DNA of 64,000 nt from an uncultured Victivallales bacterium (GTDB taxonomy: Bacteria > Verrucomicrobiota > Lentisphaeria > Victivallales > UBA1829), in the NCBI GenBank assembly GCA_944391115.1, contig CALXSJ010000003.1, forward strand, positions 103,574 to 167,573. Direction: 5' to 3'. The notes under the pieces were generated by a model, which did no database searches, was not told where the DNA came from, and worked only from the letters and a program-made list of their open reading frames with translations. A program made the translations under genes and the position numbers. The first letter of the stretch is position 1; every line of letters starts with the position of its first letter. Of the stretch, positions 27,901 through 37,700 are shown piece after piece.

Positions 27901-28437
27901 TCGGTCATCCGCTTTACCGACCTGATGTGGAAAATCGGGGCTTCCGAAGGGAAACCCTGCTGGTACTTCCTCGTCGGCGGCAATTTCCCGCTCCACTACC
28001 GGGAACCGTCATACCGGGAACAGATCGCGCAGTGCTACGGTCACATCGCCTCCGGCGGCACCGGCATCACCCTGTTTTACGGAAAGATCCAGACGCCGGG
28101 GAACTGGAAGGCCGTGAAACAGCTGAACCGGGAATTCGCTGTTCTGAACGACGTCATCACCAGCGAGGAGCTTGTCGAAGACGCCGGAATCAGCGGCAGC
28201 CCGGAGATGATGCGGATGCGCACCAAAAAGCACCGGGGACATCTTTACCTGATTGCCGCGAATATCGGCGATGCTCCCGCGGAAAATGCCGTAATCACGC
28301 TGCCCGCGGAATACCGGAATGCGGATTCCGCCGAGGTGATGTTTGAAAACCGGAAGATCGCAGTCAGGGACGGCCGCTTCACGGACACTTTCCCCGCGCT
28401 GTCGCGCCATGTCTACAAACTGAAAATCAGGGATTGA
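24961..28437 (+). CDS. Large secreted multidomain putative glycoside hydrolase (1158 residues)
   Basis: A secreted protein with a signal peptide (KKNHLLRIFLLSLLISSFAD). Domains in rough order are: a LamG/DUF1080-like sandwich (30-205), a CBM4/9-like module starting INSSFEHLQDG (210-370), a CBM9/DOMON-like module (about 420-600, with DRENLYVGLRV and GMELLIDPS), and a C-terminal barrel-like region in which LSQLVMDEPELYMK, and YFLVGGNFP later, look like beta-strand ends carrying acidic residues. The barrel resembles no family I can name with certainty. Translation starts at 24961 rather than at an earlier in-frame start. Its 3' neighbour is an acetyl-esterase-like protein, suggesting an acetylated polysaccharide substrate. 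Confidence 0.7.
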   Translation: MKKNHLLRIFLLSLLISSFADAAAAPQAGAPVFADSFDSVGTFAENWISGGGTKSGNGEVTVKGAFQLRRALPKEFFLECDLTLEHDMKKPRGFAGMSISGYHFKVQPDGKSFLVWKTKSDKRARGIYQKIDGFTLGQKVHCAIARTVAGTRVTYTYFINGKFMGSFEDMLPDETGKGPFATLSFACWRVDSLKVDNFKLSMVKRSEDDSPNLTINSSFEHLQDGYPLYIAPNTAPNVGNPGFTMEDYHRTFGVDETDRRSGKYSFRMKLDPVNYGSHTIFFHSTGTAKGQSGVFSAYMKGDRDDLKVRLRYGSATKVVSVGREWKRYEVVCPELPAPSTYSPAVLIFRTADGNPMGATLRIDDVQAEYLPSVISKQELADAEKAGRTFATPYKASELDKAKFSPVPKPVRAASFQIPALPDGVRPSADLDSWVSHAAKQVNFRQKNLASKRKTEGYFACDRENLYVGLRVYGDDFSAHKKGERDSLAVCNHGMELLIDPSAAGKKWAHFGANAAGTMMDLGFGEDKNWNGDWKCTGVDNRKKGCVDLFLVIPFSDLAGSDFSSRWLLNLGANDSVHKQFSCLGSNPGGIYRAVDYWPEAVIPADTALAYRAGVRQLYTSQNAAGGATLGAEFVNSTGRPKTLKLSLYSADAAHRLLAEKDFQAKEGVTLLDLGSSVPATRVNAVVREKGRTIFNRNLPVEKKLPLFLLGRLNFYMNEPEAEFQVQCSLPEMEKLTAELECGGKKIHAPVSPVSRMKLPIGDLKPGVYDVKLVVRNGKTIAGTAKDRLVKREYWEGATQINRFSRSVMHGGKPVMPFSLFFVSWHPGPVERYTSQVRWQNREKFRTLHILFDARASEKNAAVLAEAEKCGMPLIYWHDMKSYNRKDAPSKADDGKLAALAAEFSRKHTNILSQLVMDEPELYMKSDDALAILRKARPLFPYHPVQMNNTVIGLPNNYANMETDILMLDDYLTNQENRSVYSVIRFTDLMWKIGASEGKPCWYFLVGGNFPLHYREPSYREQIAQCYGHIASGGTGITLFYGKIQTPGNWKAVKQLNREFAVLNDVITSEELVEDAGISGSPEMMRMRTKKHRGHLYLIAANIGDAPAENAVITLPAEYRNADSAEVMFENRKIAVRDGRFTDTFPALSRHVYKLKIRD

Positions 28438-28469
28438 GCATTTGTCTGATCCGGAAGGAACGCATATTT

Positions 28470-29759
28470 ATGAGAAAAGAAACCGCCGCCGCGCTCTGCA
28501 CCGCTGTCCTGTGTCACTTCTGCCTCTCGGGGCAGATTCCGGAGTTCAAAATGAGCTGTGGACGGGATACACCTGTTTTTCAGGTCAATGAAAAAGTGGT
28601 GTTTGCCGCGGAATGCGGAACTGTGCCCGCAAACTGGGAGGGAAGTGTCCGCGCCAGCCTGTATCACGACGGAAAGCTTGTGAAGCGGGAGAGCTCCTCC
28701 CTCCGGAAGACGTTCAGTGCGGAGACTGCGCTCGGCCGTCCCGGCTGGATCCTCTGGAAACTGGAACTGCTCCGGAAGGACGGCTCGCCGTTTCTTTCGG
28801 AGCGGAAACGGCCCGTGCAATATGCCACAGGCGTGATTGTCGCGCCGTTTTCCATCCGGCCGGGAAGCCCGAAGCCGCCTGATCTGGAAAAACGCTGGGA
28901 GCGGGAGATCCGGAAGCTTCGCGCCATTCCTCCCGAGGTGAAGTATGTTGGACGCCCGTTTGTCTCCGGAAACGGAATCCGGGTGACGGAGGTCAGCATC
29001 GGCATGGGCGGTCATTGCCTGCCGGTCACCGGCTACCTGAGCATTCCCGCAGACGCGAAGGAGAAATCCCTGCCTCTTCAGCTGATTATTCCGGGCGCCA
29101 ATCTGTTCCCGTATTCCCCGGATCCGCGGCCGTATGCCCGCGCCTCCGGCGTGATTCAGCTCCATATCAATCCGCACGGATTTCCCATCCGGAACTGCGA
29201 CCGCCCGTTCTATCTGGAAAACCATGCAAAAAAGAAGGGCGGTTATCTGAATCATCCGTGGGATGAGAAACTGGACCGCTGCTACTATAAGAATGTGGTC
29301 CTGCGCATGATCCGCGGCATTGACTTCCTGAAGACACTGCCGCAATGGGACGGGAAAAACATCAAGGTGATCGGTTCCAGTCAGGGGGGAGGGCTTGCCA
29401 TCATTTCCGCGGCGCTTCACCCCGATGTCACGGAAGTGACCGCTTATGTTCCCGCTCTCTGCGATTTCGGAGCCGCCTCCGCCGGACATCAGCCCGGATG
29501 GCCTCAGCCGGCGCGTCAGGGGGATCCCGGAGAGATGAGTTATCTTGACGCGGCTCATTTTGCCTCCATGATCCGCTGCCCGATCACGCTTTACACCGGA
29601 TTGACGGATACGGTTTGTTCCCCGACGTCGGTGTTTTCCGCCTGCAACAGCCTGCCCGCGGACACTCCACGGAAAATTTCCGTTTCGTCTTCCGGCGGTC
29701 ACAGCGGCCCGGACGGAAATACCCGGGTTCTGCAGGATACTCTGCGCCGGAATCCCTAG
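28470..29759 (+). CDS. Secreted acetyl xylan esterase-like (AXE1-family) alpha/beta hydrolase
   Basis: A 429-residue secreted protein with a signal peptide in the first 22 residues. The C-terminal domain belongs to the AXE1/cephalosporin-C deacetylase family. The nucleophile is Ser304 in GSSQGGG, the aspartate follows in YTGLTDTVC, and the histidine lies in SSGGHSGPDG. The front 130 residues form a beta-sandwich-like extension (KVVFAAECGTV). It would remove acetyl groups from a polysaccharide or its oligomers. The ATG at 28470 has GGAAGG upstream; a TTG at 28434 overlapping the previous stop is the alternative. It is the last gene of the first cassette and uses TAG as stop. Confidence 0.85.
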   Translation: MRKETAAALCTAVLCHFCLSGQIPEFKMSCGRDTPVFQVNEKVVFAAECGTVPANWEGSVRASLYHDGKLVKRESSSLRKTFSAETALGRPGWILWKLELLRKDGSPFLSERKRPVQYATGVIVAPFSIRPGSPKPPDLEKRWEREIRKLRAIPPEVKYVGRPFVSGNGIRVTEVSIGMGGHCLPVTGYLSIPADAKEKSLPLQLIIPGANLFPYSPDPRPYARASGVIQLHINPHGFPIRNCDRPFYLENHAKKKGGYLNHPWDEKLDRCYYKNVVLRMIRGIDFLKTLPQWDGKNIKVIGSSQGGGLAIISAALHPDVTEVTAYVPALCDFGAASAGHQPGWPQPARQGDPGEMSYLDAAHFASMIRCPITLYTGLTDTVCSPTSVFSACNSLPADTPRKISVSSSGGHSGPDGNTRVLQDTLRRNP

Positions 29760-29775
29760 TCCGTTCTCTGTCTTC

Positions 29776-29830
29776 GGGGAAATCTCCTTTCCTGCCAGGA
29801 ATCCGGCAAGGGAGTTTCCCCTTCGGTTTT
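29776..29830 (+). terminator. Intrinsic terminator after the esterase gene
   Basis: GGGGAAA with CTCC on the left and GGGAG with TTTCCCC on the right (29776-29821) form a long stem that encloses a second small hairpin, CCTGCC/GGCA, and is followed by CTTCGGTTTT. It closes the cassette that began at 23498. Confidence 0.6.
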
Positions 29831-29982
29831 CTCAGCCTTCCTTTTTCGTTATGCCCGGCGCATTTCTCCGTCGGACAGTATCCCTGAAACTGCCGCATTC
29901 CGCTCCTGCCGGCGCACAAAAGAACATGTGCCGGGACGGGGCGGCATTCCATTTTTTATCACTCTTTTTTCTGAAGCGGGAC

Positions 29983-30036
29983 TTGACAATCCGCTTTTTT
30001 TGCTTATAATTAATGTTGCATGAAATGTTGTAACAA
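29983..30036 (+). promoter_or_regulatory. Strong promoter and palindrome upstream of the GntR-SBP gene
   Basis: TTGACA (29983-29988) and TATAAT (30005-30010) match the sigma-70 consensus exactly with 16 bases between. Just downstream lies the perfect palindrome TTGT-A-ACAA (30028-30036), flanked by two TTGCA copies, a candidate autoregulatory operator. The remainder of 29831-29982 shows no gene. Confidence 0.7.
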
Positions 30037-30053
30037 TAGTTGCAGGTGAAGGA

Positions 30054-31511
30054 ATGAGAGATTCCGGGAAAAACGAAGCATCGGCACTGGAACAGGCCGC
30101 TCATGAGAGCGACACTGTCCGGATTGCGGAGGATATTGCCAAAAACATCCGCGACGGAGTCTGGAGTCCGGGGACCCGCCTGCCGTCGGAAGGCAAGCTG
30201 ACCGCGCATTACAAAAGCAATGTCTAGTGCATCCGCAAGGCGATTGCCCGGATGAAGGCGCAGGGCCTGCTTTATTCCGTGCCGAAATTCGGCGTTTTCG
30301 TCCGCGAGGCTGTCGCCGCACCGCAGGATTTTTCCGCTTCTCCGCTTCTGGAATCGCAGGAAACGGTTTCTCTCTCGTTCGCGACTCGCGGAAGACTCAA
30401 GCCGCAGCAGGAACTCTGGAAGCAGATCGCAAGGGCGTTTGCACGGAAATCCCCGTTTGCCGAAATGCGGACGGTGTTTCCCGGGGAAGAGGGCGCTCCT
30501 TATCCTGATTTTGATCTTTTTGAAGAGGTGAGTCTTTCCTCCTCCTACCTGGCGCATCGCGAACTGCTCAACGTGCGGGAATATTTCCCGGAGGCGATCC
30601 GGAATGCGGAACAGATGCTGGATTCCTGCGGCATCCCGTTTTACTATGTGACTCCGGTCCTGCTGTATAATCTTGATCTTCTGGAGGAACTTGGATTTTC
30701 CGCTCCTGCCTACCGCGGCTTTGAAGAACAGATGCTGTTTCTGGAACAGGTGACGGATGCCGCTTTGAAAAAATCCGGCATGCAGCCGCCGGGCGCCGCG
30801 CAGACCGTGATTATCCGTCTCGGCAGTCATATCCGGGATATCTTCCGGAAAATCAAAGACCGCAAATTGAATGAAAAAACATTCGCATCGGAGTATGGGG
30901 ATCTGTTTCACAGGGTGACGGATTACTGGCGGAGATATCACGCGAATTATTCCGGACACTCCACCCGGAAAACCTTCATTGATTTCGTTTCCGGGAATTC
31001 GCCTTTTTTTCTCGGCATGACCTCCAACTACACACGGCTTCTCGAGACGGCTCCTCCTTTCCGTTACGGAGGAGCCATGGTATATGCGGCGGACGACACC
31101 TGCAGCCGGATTCTCGTCGTTCTGGGCATCAGCGCCGCGACGAAGCATCCCGTGGAGTGCCTGCGTCTCGCCCGTCAGTTCCAGGAGCGGGAAGTCCAGC
31201 AGCGGATTGCGGAACTGGGCGGACTGCCGCTTTCCGAGCCGGAATACTGCCGCATGCCGTATCATCCGTTCATCCGGAAGGAACAGGCGGCGCCTCCGCT
31301 TTATTTTCAGACTCCGGAGGAGCATTATGTCTGCATGAACATCATCAATGAGGAATTGTGGAATGTCATTCTGTTTCATAAGAATCTGAATGACGCAATG
31401 TCCGACGCGCTGATGTTTTCCGAGTCCTATCTGAAGATGCGCCTGAACGGCATGACGGATTCCGAACGGCGGAGCTGGTCGGCACTTTACGAACAGGAGA
31501 AGGCGCTGTAA
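30054..31511 (+). pseudogene. GntR-type regulator fused to a solute-binding-protein domain, interrupted by an in-frame amber codon
   Basis: Translated through, this is a 485-residue protein. Residues 20-80 are a GntR winged helix (VRIAEDIAKNIRDGVWSPGT, LPSEGKLTAHY, CIRKAIARMKAQGLL). The rest resembles family 1 extracellular solute-binding proteins: IPFYYVTPVLLYNLDLLEEL, SGNSPFFLGMTSN, and the closing REVQQRIAELGGLPLS. There is no signal peptide, so it would be a cytoplasmic sugar sensor. Codon 58 is TAG (30225-30227), in the recognition helix where GntR proteins usually have the Ser of 'VSRxTVRKAL'. The promoter, ribosome site and the 427 codons after the stop are intact, so the break is recent, or it is a sequencing error. 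TAG ends other genes here, so recoding is unlikely. Confidence 0.8.
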
Positions 31512-31685
31512 CGGAGTTCCCGCATCCTGCGCGGACTGCCTGCTTCCTGCCGTGTTTCCGGAAAGAATACGGGTCGGTGTCCGCGGAGAACCCCGCCCGC
31601 ACAGGGAAGGCGGACGAGGAATACCGGGGCTTGAAGACGGGAAGGCTTGAAATTCATGAGATATTCAATATTATGAGGTTGTGTT

Positions 31686-34019
31686 ATGAAAATCTATGTT
31701 CCGCATAAAACGGGGATTTTTCTGGTTGCGGCACGGGAGTTTGCGGAACTCTGGCGCAAGGTCACCGGGGAATCCCTTCCGGTCACGGACCATGCCGATG
31801 GAACGGAGGACCTGATTGTCCTCGGGGGAGACCAGGACAGCCGTTTTGTCCATGACAGGATTCTGGACGGCACCATTCCGAGATTCCGGATCCGCGTCGG
31901 TTCGGACGATTATGAACTCCTGTCCGGAAGAAGAGGGACACAGTCTCTGCTGTTTATCGCCGGCGGCTCCCGGCGCGCGCTGCTTTACGGCGTCTACCGC
32001 TTCTTTGAACTTGCCGCGGACTGCCGTTATTTCTGGGACGGCGACATTGTGCCCCGCCGCCCGTCTCTCCGGATCGCCGGATGGAACGTTTACGAGAGCC
32101 CGCGCTTTGAATACCGGGGGCTGCGTTACTTCGCTCACCGGGGACTGCACCGTTTTCAGGCGCTCCACTGGAATCTGGAGGAATGGAAACGCGAAATTGA
32201 TTTTCTGCTGAAGAAACGCTTCAATCTCTTCATGCTCCGGATGGGGCTCGTGGATCTTTTCCAGAAGGCGTTCCCGGAGGCGGTTCCCTATCCGAAGGGG
32301 TTTGAGATCGAAGGTTCCGTGCCGCGTTCCTATGACGATCATACTCTTTTCATGCCTCTGGAGGAACGCGGAAGGCTTCATAAACAGATTCTCGACTATG
32401 CGTTTGAGCGGGGACTGCTGCATCCGGAGGATGTCGGCACCATGACGCACTGGTACAGCCGGACGCCGATGGATTTCATCCGCGCCTTCCGTCCGTCCTT
32501 CCTGCCGCAGGCATCCGACACCTACTACGTCGATCCGACCGGAAGGGTATGGGATATCCGCGACGATGAAAACCTGGAGCGTTACTACAAGCTGACGCAG
32601 GCGCACATCCGCTGTTACGGCTCGCCCGCGATCTTTCACACGATCGGGCTCTCCGAGCGTCAGTGCTACAGCGATCACGCGTCCAATCATCAGATGAAAC
32701 TCTATGCCTACAACCGGATCATCGGCAGACTGCGCCGGGATTATCCGGACGCGCCGCTCCTGATCTCCTCCTGGGAGTTTCTCGACTGGACGCCCGAAGA
32801 GGTGAGGGGGCTTCTGGAAACGCTGGACGGCGACAAAACCGTCATCCTGGATTATATCGCGGACATTCAGGACGAACACAACTGCTTCATCACATGGGGG
32901 CTGGAGGGAAAGCGCAAATGGATCTTCGGCATTTTCCACTCGAACGAGAACAATTCCGAATTCCGCGGCAATTATGCGCTGATCGAAGAGCGATTGAAAC
33001 GCGCGGCCGCCGATCCCATGTGCTGTGGAATGGTCCTCTGGCCGGAAACGTCGCATGCCGACACCCTGATGATCGAATACGTCGCCGCCAATGCGTGGAA
33101 TCCCGTTCATGTCAATGTCGGGGAGTTCCTTGCGGAATTCTGCGCCGCGCGCTATCCGGACAATCCGGAACGGATGCTCCGCATCTGGCGTCTGGCGCTC
33201 CCGTCCATCCGCAGACGGATCCGGTTCGGGCTGAAGCGGAAGGACGCCACGGCGCTGATGTTCTTCATCCGCCCGCTTTCCCTGTATCCGAAACTGGATG
33301 CCGCGCTTGCCGTGCGGTATCTGAGCACGCTGGAGAGTTTCCTTCCCGTGTCCGGATCAATCCATGCGCTGCTCGGCGAACTTGCACTTCTGGCGGATTC
33401 CTCTGACAATCCGGAATTTACGGAACGCGACCTGCTCGATCTTGCCAAAAGCGCGGGAGCCAGCGTCATGGACTGCGGATGGGCCGCCGTCAATACCGCA
33501 ATGGAAAACTGGAGGAACGGAGCCGCGAACGGACAGTCCCTGCGGAAGGGAATGCGGAATCTGCGCCGGACGTTCCAGTTTTTTTCGGATATTCTGAAGG
33601 CTTCGGAGGAATTTTCGCTTTACCGTTCGCTGCTGCAATTGCGGGAAGGCCCGAACCGGAATCCGGATTTCGAGTCCACTCTGAAAGGCAATGCGGAGAA
33701 CTCCTATTCCCGTTCGTTTGTACCGGAAATCATCGACGCCTGCGCCATTCCCGAACTGGAGGTTTTCATTTCCCATGTCGAGCGGAAACTGGCCGCGGGA
33801 AAACGGGAATACTGGATTTTTCCGGATTCCTTTCAGACGGACCGGAAACGGATTCAGGACCGCTTTTATGAACGTCCCCTGCGTGAAATGGCCCCGGATT
33901 GTGCGGAGGCGAGGAGGAATTTGAAGCGGAATCTGCTTGCCTTGCGGGGGCAGACGGAAAAAATCATGAGTTTCGCAAACCAGGAATATTCCATTGCAAA
34001 GGAAGGAGTTTCCAGATGA
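31686..34019 (+). CDS. Second GH89-like (alpha-N-acetylglucosaminidase-related) hydrolase, cytoplasmic
   Basis: A 777-residue paralogue of the protein at 19946, of exactly the same length and also without signal peptide. In a 66-residue stretch beginning [14 protein letters not shown] count 55 identical positions to the first copy. The likely catalytic glutamates are Glu324 (IGLSER) and Glu454 (LWPETSH), with [11 protein letters not shown] in the 'HNFGGN' position of GH89. The substrate is unknown, though a cytoplasmic location implies an imported oligosaccharide. A GAGG site precedes the ATG. Its stop overlaps the pseudopilin start (ATGA), so here a cytoplasmic hydrolase and a pseudopilin are translationally coupled. 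Confidence 0.68.
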   Translation: MKIYVPHKTGIFLVAAREFAELWRKVTGESLPVTDHADGTEDLIVLGGDQDSRFVHDRILDGTIPRFRIRVGSDDYELLSGRRGTQSLLFIAGGSRRALLYGVYRFFELAADCRYFWDGDIVPRRPSLRIAGWNVYESPRFEYRGLRYFAHRGLHRFQALHWNLEEWKREIDFLLKKRFNLFMLRMGLVDLFQKAFPEAVPYPKGFEIEGSVPRSYDDHTLFMPLEERGRLHKQILDYAFERGLLHPEDVGTMTHWYSRTPMDFIRAFRPSFLPQASDTYYVDPTGRVWDIRDDENLERYYKLTQAHIRCYGSPAIFHTIGLSERQCYSDHASNHQMKLYAYNRIIGRLRRDYPDAPLLISSWEFLDWTPEEVRGLLETLDGDKTVILDYIADIQDEHNCFITWGLEGKRKWIFGIFHSNENNSEFRGNYALIEERLKRAAADPMCCGMVLWPETSHADTLMIEYVAANAWNPVHVNVGEFLAEFCAARYPDNPERMLRIWRLALPSIRRRIRFGLKRKDATALMFFIRPLSLYPKLDAALAVRYLSTLESFLPVSGSIHALLGELALLADSSDNPEFTERDLLDLAKSAGASVMDCGWAAVNTAMENWRNGAANGQSLRKGMRNLRRTFQFFSDILKASEEFSLYRSLLQLREGPNRNPDFESTLKGNAENSYSRSFVPEIIDACAIPELEVFISHVERKLAAGKREYWIFPDSFQTDRKRIQDRFYERPLREMAPDCAEARRNLKRNLLALRGQTEKIMSFANQEYSIAKEGVSR

Positions 34020-34768
34020 AAAGGATGTTTTTCACATTGATCGAACTCTTGGTTGTAATTGCGATCATCGCGATTCTGGCGGGCATGCTGCTGCCCGCAT
34101 TGAACAAGGCGAAACAGAAGGCTTATGCGGTCAGCTGTCTGAACAACCTGAAACAGCAGGGGATTGCATTCGCAAGCTACATCCAGTCCAACGGCGATTT
34201 TTTCCCGAGCTGGAAGGGAAACAAGGCGGTCAATATGACGCAGAGCACGCTGAATCAGTCCTGGCACAGTATTTTCGCGGCGGACCGGCTTCTTACGGCA
34301 AAATCCTTTGAGTGCATGGCCATGCCGCCGAATCCGGACCGCTCGCAGACGAAAACAACGACAATGCTGGACGGTTCGCGCCAGCTGATGCCGACCAGTT
34401 ATACCGGATACGGTTACAATTACATGAACATCGGTTCCAGACGCTCGGTGGACGGCACGGACCAGGTGATGTCCGCCAAACTGCCGCAGATCAAACGCTT
34501 CAGCGCATGCTATGTGGTCATGGACACCTACCACAGCACATTGAACAGCGGATACTGCGATGTCTGGCACAATTCCACCGACACCGCTCCGTATCATGCG
34601 GATGCCAGGCGTCATAACAATGTCGTGAATATTCTCTTTGCGGATTTGCATGCGGCTGGCATCTCCGCCAATCCGGCAAATCCGTATTTCCGGCTGGGAG
34701 AAAACAATGCGGGAGGAAAACTTTATGTCAGCTGGACGGGAGGCAGATTCGGAAATGAAATCGATTGA
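34016..34768 (+). CDS. Type II secretion-type pseudopilin (cassette 2)
   Basis: A 250-residue pseudopilin whose leader is only MKRMF before [20 protein letters not shown], with Glu at +5 and the AlaLeuAsnLysAla continuation seen in cassette 1. The C-terminal motif is degenerate: [18 protein letters not shown] has H-X9-D followed by Leu in place of Gly. The start at 34016 overlaps the upstream stop by four bases. It is followed after only 13 bases by a large secreted glycanase, which is the same order as in the other cassettes. Confidence 0.88.
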   Translation: MKRMFFTLIELLVVIAIIAILAGMLLPALNKAKQKAYAVSCLNNLKQQGIAFASYIQSNGDFFPSWKGNKAVNMTQSTLNQSWHSIFAADRLLTAKSFECMAMPPNPDRSQTKTTTMLDGSRQLMPTSYTGYGYNYMNIGSRRSVDGTDQVMSAKLPQIKRFSACYVVMDTYHSTLNSGYCDVWHNSTDTAPYHADARRHNNVVNILFADLHAAGISANPANPYFRLGENNAGGKLYVSWTGGRFGNEID

Positions 34769-34781
34769 CAGGAGATTGCAG

Positions 34782-37700
34782 ATGAAGAACTTGTTGCTGG
34801 GCATGTCATTGTTCTGGGGCGGAATCCTTGCTGCGCAGGAGGTGAATCTTGCTTCCGCGGATCCCGGATTCGAACAGAAGACGAAATGCTGGTACATCAT
34901 GAAACCCCGGCAGTATGCGGCTTTTGCCCCGGGGGAAGGCGTGGGTGGATCCACGGGAGTGAAAATCAGAAACGATGCGGAAACGCCTGTGAAGCAGGCC
35001 GGAATTTTCCGGAAGAACTATGTGGAAGTCGCACCGGGGAAAACGTATACCTTTGAGGTGGATTTCCGCGGACAGCTCACCCGGGGATACGGTGCGGCGC
35101 AGATCAATCTCTTCAAAAAGGAAGGAACGAAATACCATTACAGGAAAACTTTTGAAACCACGCGCGTCGTCGGCGATCCGGACCGCTGGGGACGGCTTCA
35201 CTGCACCTTCACCGTGCCGGAAGGATGCGATTTCCTTCATATCGGGCTTTCCGCCCGCGATTTTCAGGGGTGGATGCTCTTCGACAATGTCCGCCTGACG
35301 GAAGGGGACGGCTCCATCCGGATTCCGTTCCTGAAGACACCGTTTGCGGCTGACGGAAAATGGAACGCCGCGTTTGCGGAACAGGCGCTCACGCTCCATG
35401 ATTTCAGCGCGTATCCGGTTGTCGGAGACACCGCCGCGCCGGACCGGACGGAAGTGCTTCTTGCGCAGACGGCGGACGCCATCTGCGGCGTGTTCCTGAT
35501 GCATCACGATCCCGCGCAGCCTCTGAAGGCGAACGTCCGGAAGCGCGACGCATCGGTGGTCGCGGACGACAGCGTGGAGCTTTTCATCACGCATACCAAT
35601 GCCCCCAGACCCTATTACCACTTCATATTCAACACCGTCGGAACGGTATACGACGCTCTGGAAAATAATGCGAAGTGGAATTCCGGCGTTAAAACCGCCT
35701 GCGGCAAGCTTTCGGAGTCCTGTTCGTTCATCCAGTTCGTCCTGCCTCTGAAGGATATCGGATATCATGCGGAACTCGACGGACACATGGACAAACTGCG
35801 CTGGAAAATGAATTTCACCCGCACGCATCACCGCGGAAAGCAGGCTCTCTACTCCTCCTTTGCCCGCGTGATCTCCTTTCACAATCCGGAGCATTTCATC
35901 GCATTTGAAGGACTCTCCGGAGGCCGGGCGGACACCGTTTCCGTCCGCTACTGGAATCAGAGCCTTCAGGACGGAGCGGCCATCCGCAGACAGCGTTTCT
36001 GGCCGATCGAAAAACCTCTTTACAGAGAACTCCTTTCTTCTGTGCCGAATCCGATGCGGGGAGAGAGCGCCTTCATCTGGGGTCGTCCGATCGAAGTTCC
36101 GCAGAATACGGAATTTGCAATTCAGTATGGACAGCGCTACACGCTTGATCTTATGCTCGGGGAATATGAAAAGAACCGTCTGCATCCCTATTCCAGCTCC
36201 AATTTCGGGCAACTTGCCGAATGGGGGAAAAAGACCGGTGTCGGGGTGGCTGTTTATGCTCCGTATTACATGGATCAGTGCGCGTTCCTCTATGACCCGG
36301 AAGTCAACCGGAAATTCCTGGCTGCCGTCCGGAAGCTGCTGGAAAAGCACCACGAGGGCATCTGGGGCGTTTCCTTCGGCGACGAGGTGCTGTCGCAGTC
36401 GCTCCGGCGTTTCGTGACGCGTGCGAATCAGCCGGAGGAGCTCCGGAAGGATGCCGCCTTGCGCAAGGCCGTCGAGACGATCCGGAATCAATACGGTTCC
36501 GGAAAATACGGTGTTCCGAAGTCTCTCTCCTCCGAGGAGCCGTTCGCCTGGATCGCCACCCGGCGCTGGGCGCTGGACCGGATGCTGGAAACGCAGAAGG
36601 AGCTGACAAGGATCTGCCGCTCCTTCAAAGGATGCCGGGGAAAGGATATTGTGGTCATTTCCCCCGATCATGTCGACTGGTCCTGGATGCAGCATCAGAG
36701 CCGTCTCGCGCCCTGGCAGGATGTCATCTGCGCCCAGTGCGTTCCGCTGAACGACCCGGCGCGCCAGACGCTGGCGTTCCGCTCCAAGCTGCTGCGGGAC
36801 CTGACGGAAAAACCTGTCTGGCTCTGCGCTCATGTGGAGCCTTACAGCGGAAATTACACGAGCGAAGAGACCGCGGCGTTCCTCAGCGAGGCTGTGCGGG
36901 GCGGTGCGACAGGGCTGCAGATCTGGAATTTCGACTACATCGCGGACCAGCGCGGCATGGGGAGCAGCCAGTTCGACTACTACGGACACCGTCCGCGCTG
37001 GGAGACGATCATGGACTGCCTGCGCCGGATGCGCGAAGACAATCTTCTGAAATATCCCGAACCGGAATTCGCCATTCTGGTTTCCAACGACACCGCGTTT
37101 GCGCATCCGAAAATGCGGACTGCCCAGCCGGAGGCCGCGTTCAATCTCTTCGGTCCGGGCGCGGGTTCCTGGTTCCGTTTCCTTTCCGACGTGCAGCTGC
37201 TTGATGGAAAAGCGAAACTGGCGGACTGGAAGGTCGTCGTCGTTCCCAAGGCGAACATTCTGGACAGGAGACTTGCTCCGCAGTTCATGGATTACGTCCG
37301 CGGCGGAGGGACTCTCCTCTGTTTCGATCCGGATTTCATGGGCCACGACGTTTCCGGCGAGTCCGCCGCGGATTTCCGGGAAGAGCTCTTCGGCGCCCGG
37401 ACAGTTTCCGGAAAAGCGCAGTCGTCCATCCGCTTCTCCTCCGGCGGTCTGTTCGGCTCCGCCGCGGGAAAACCTCTGACGGTCACGGGATCCTCGCATT
37501 TCCTGGAGGTGGCGGGCGATACGGAGAAACTGGCTCTCTTCCCGGATGGAAAGACCGCCGTTTCCATGAAGAAATATCCCGGAGGCGGCCGGGCGATTCT
37601 GACGGCGTTCGAACTGCAGCACTACCAGAGCGCCGATCCCGCATGGCGGAACGCCGCGAGGCGGATCCTTGCCGGACTGAAGATTTCCGGCTCTCTTCCG

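Noticed and set aside
30225..30227. Amber codon read as an amino acid (recoding)
   Set aside because: Other genes in the window end with TAG (for example at 29757-29759 and 53026-53028), so TAG is a normal stop here.
31647..31674. TTGAAA and TATTAT with 16-base spacing before the second GH89-like gene
   Set aside because: The implied start point lies beyond the ribosome site of the gene it would serve, so it is probably a chance match in an AT-rich spacer.
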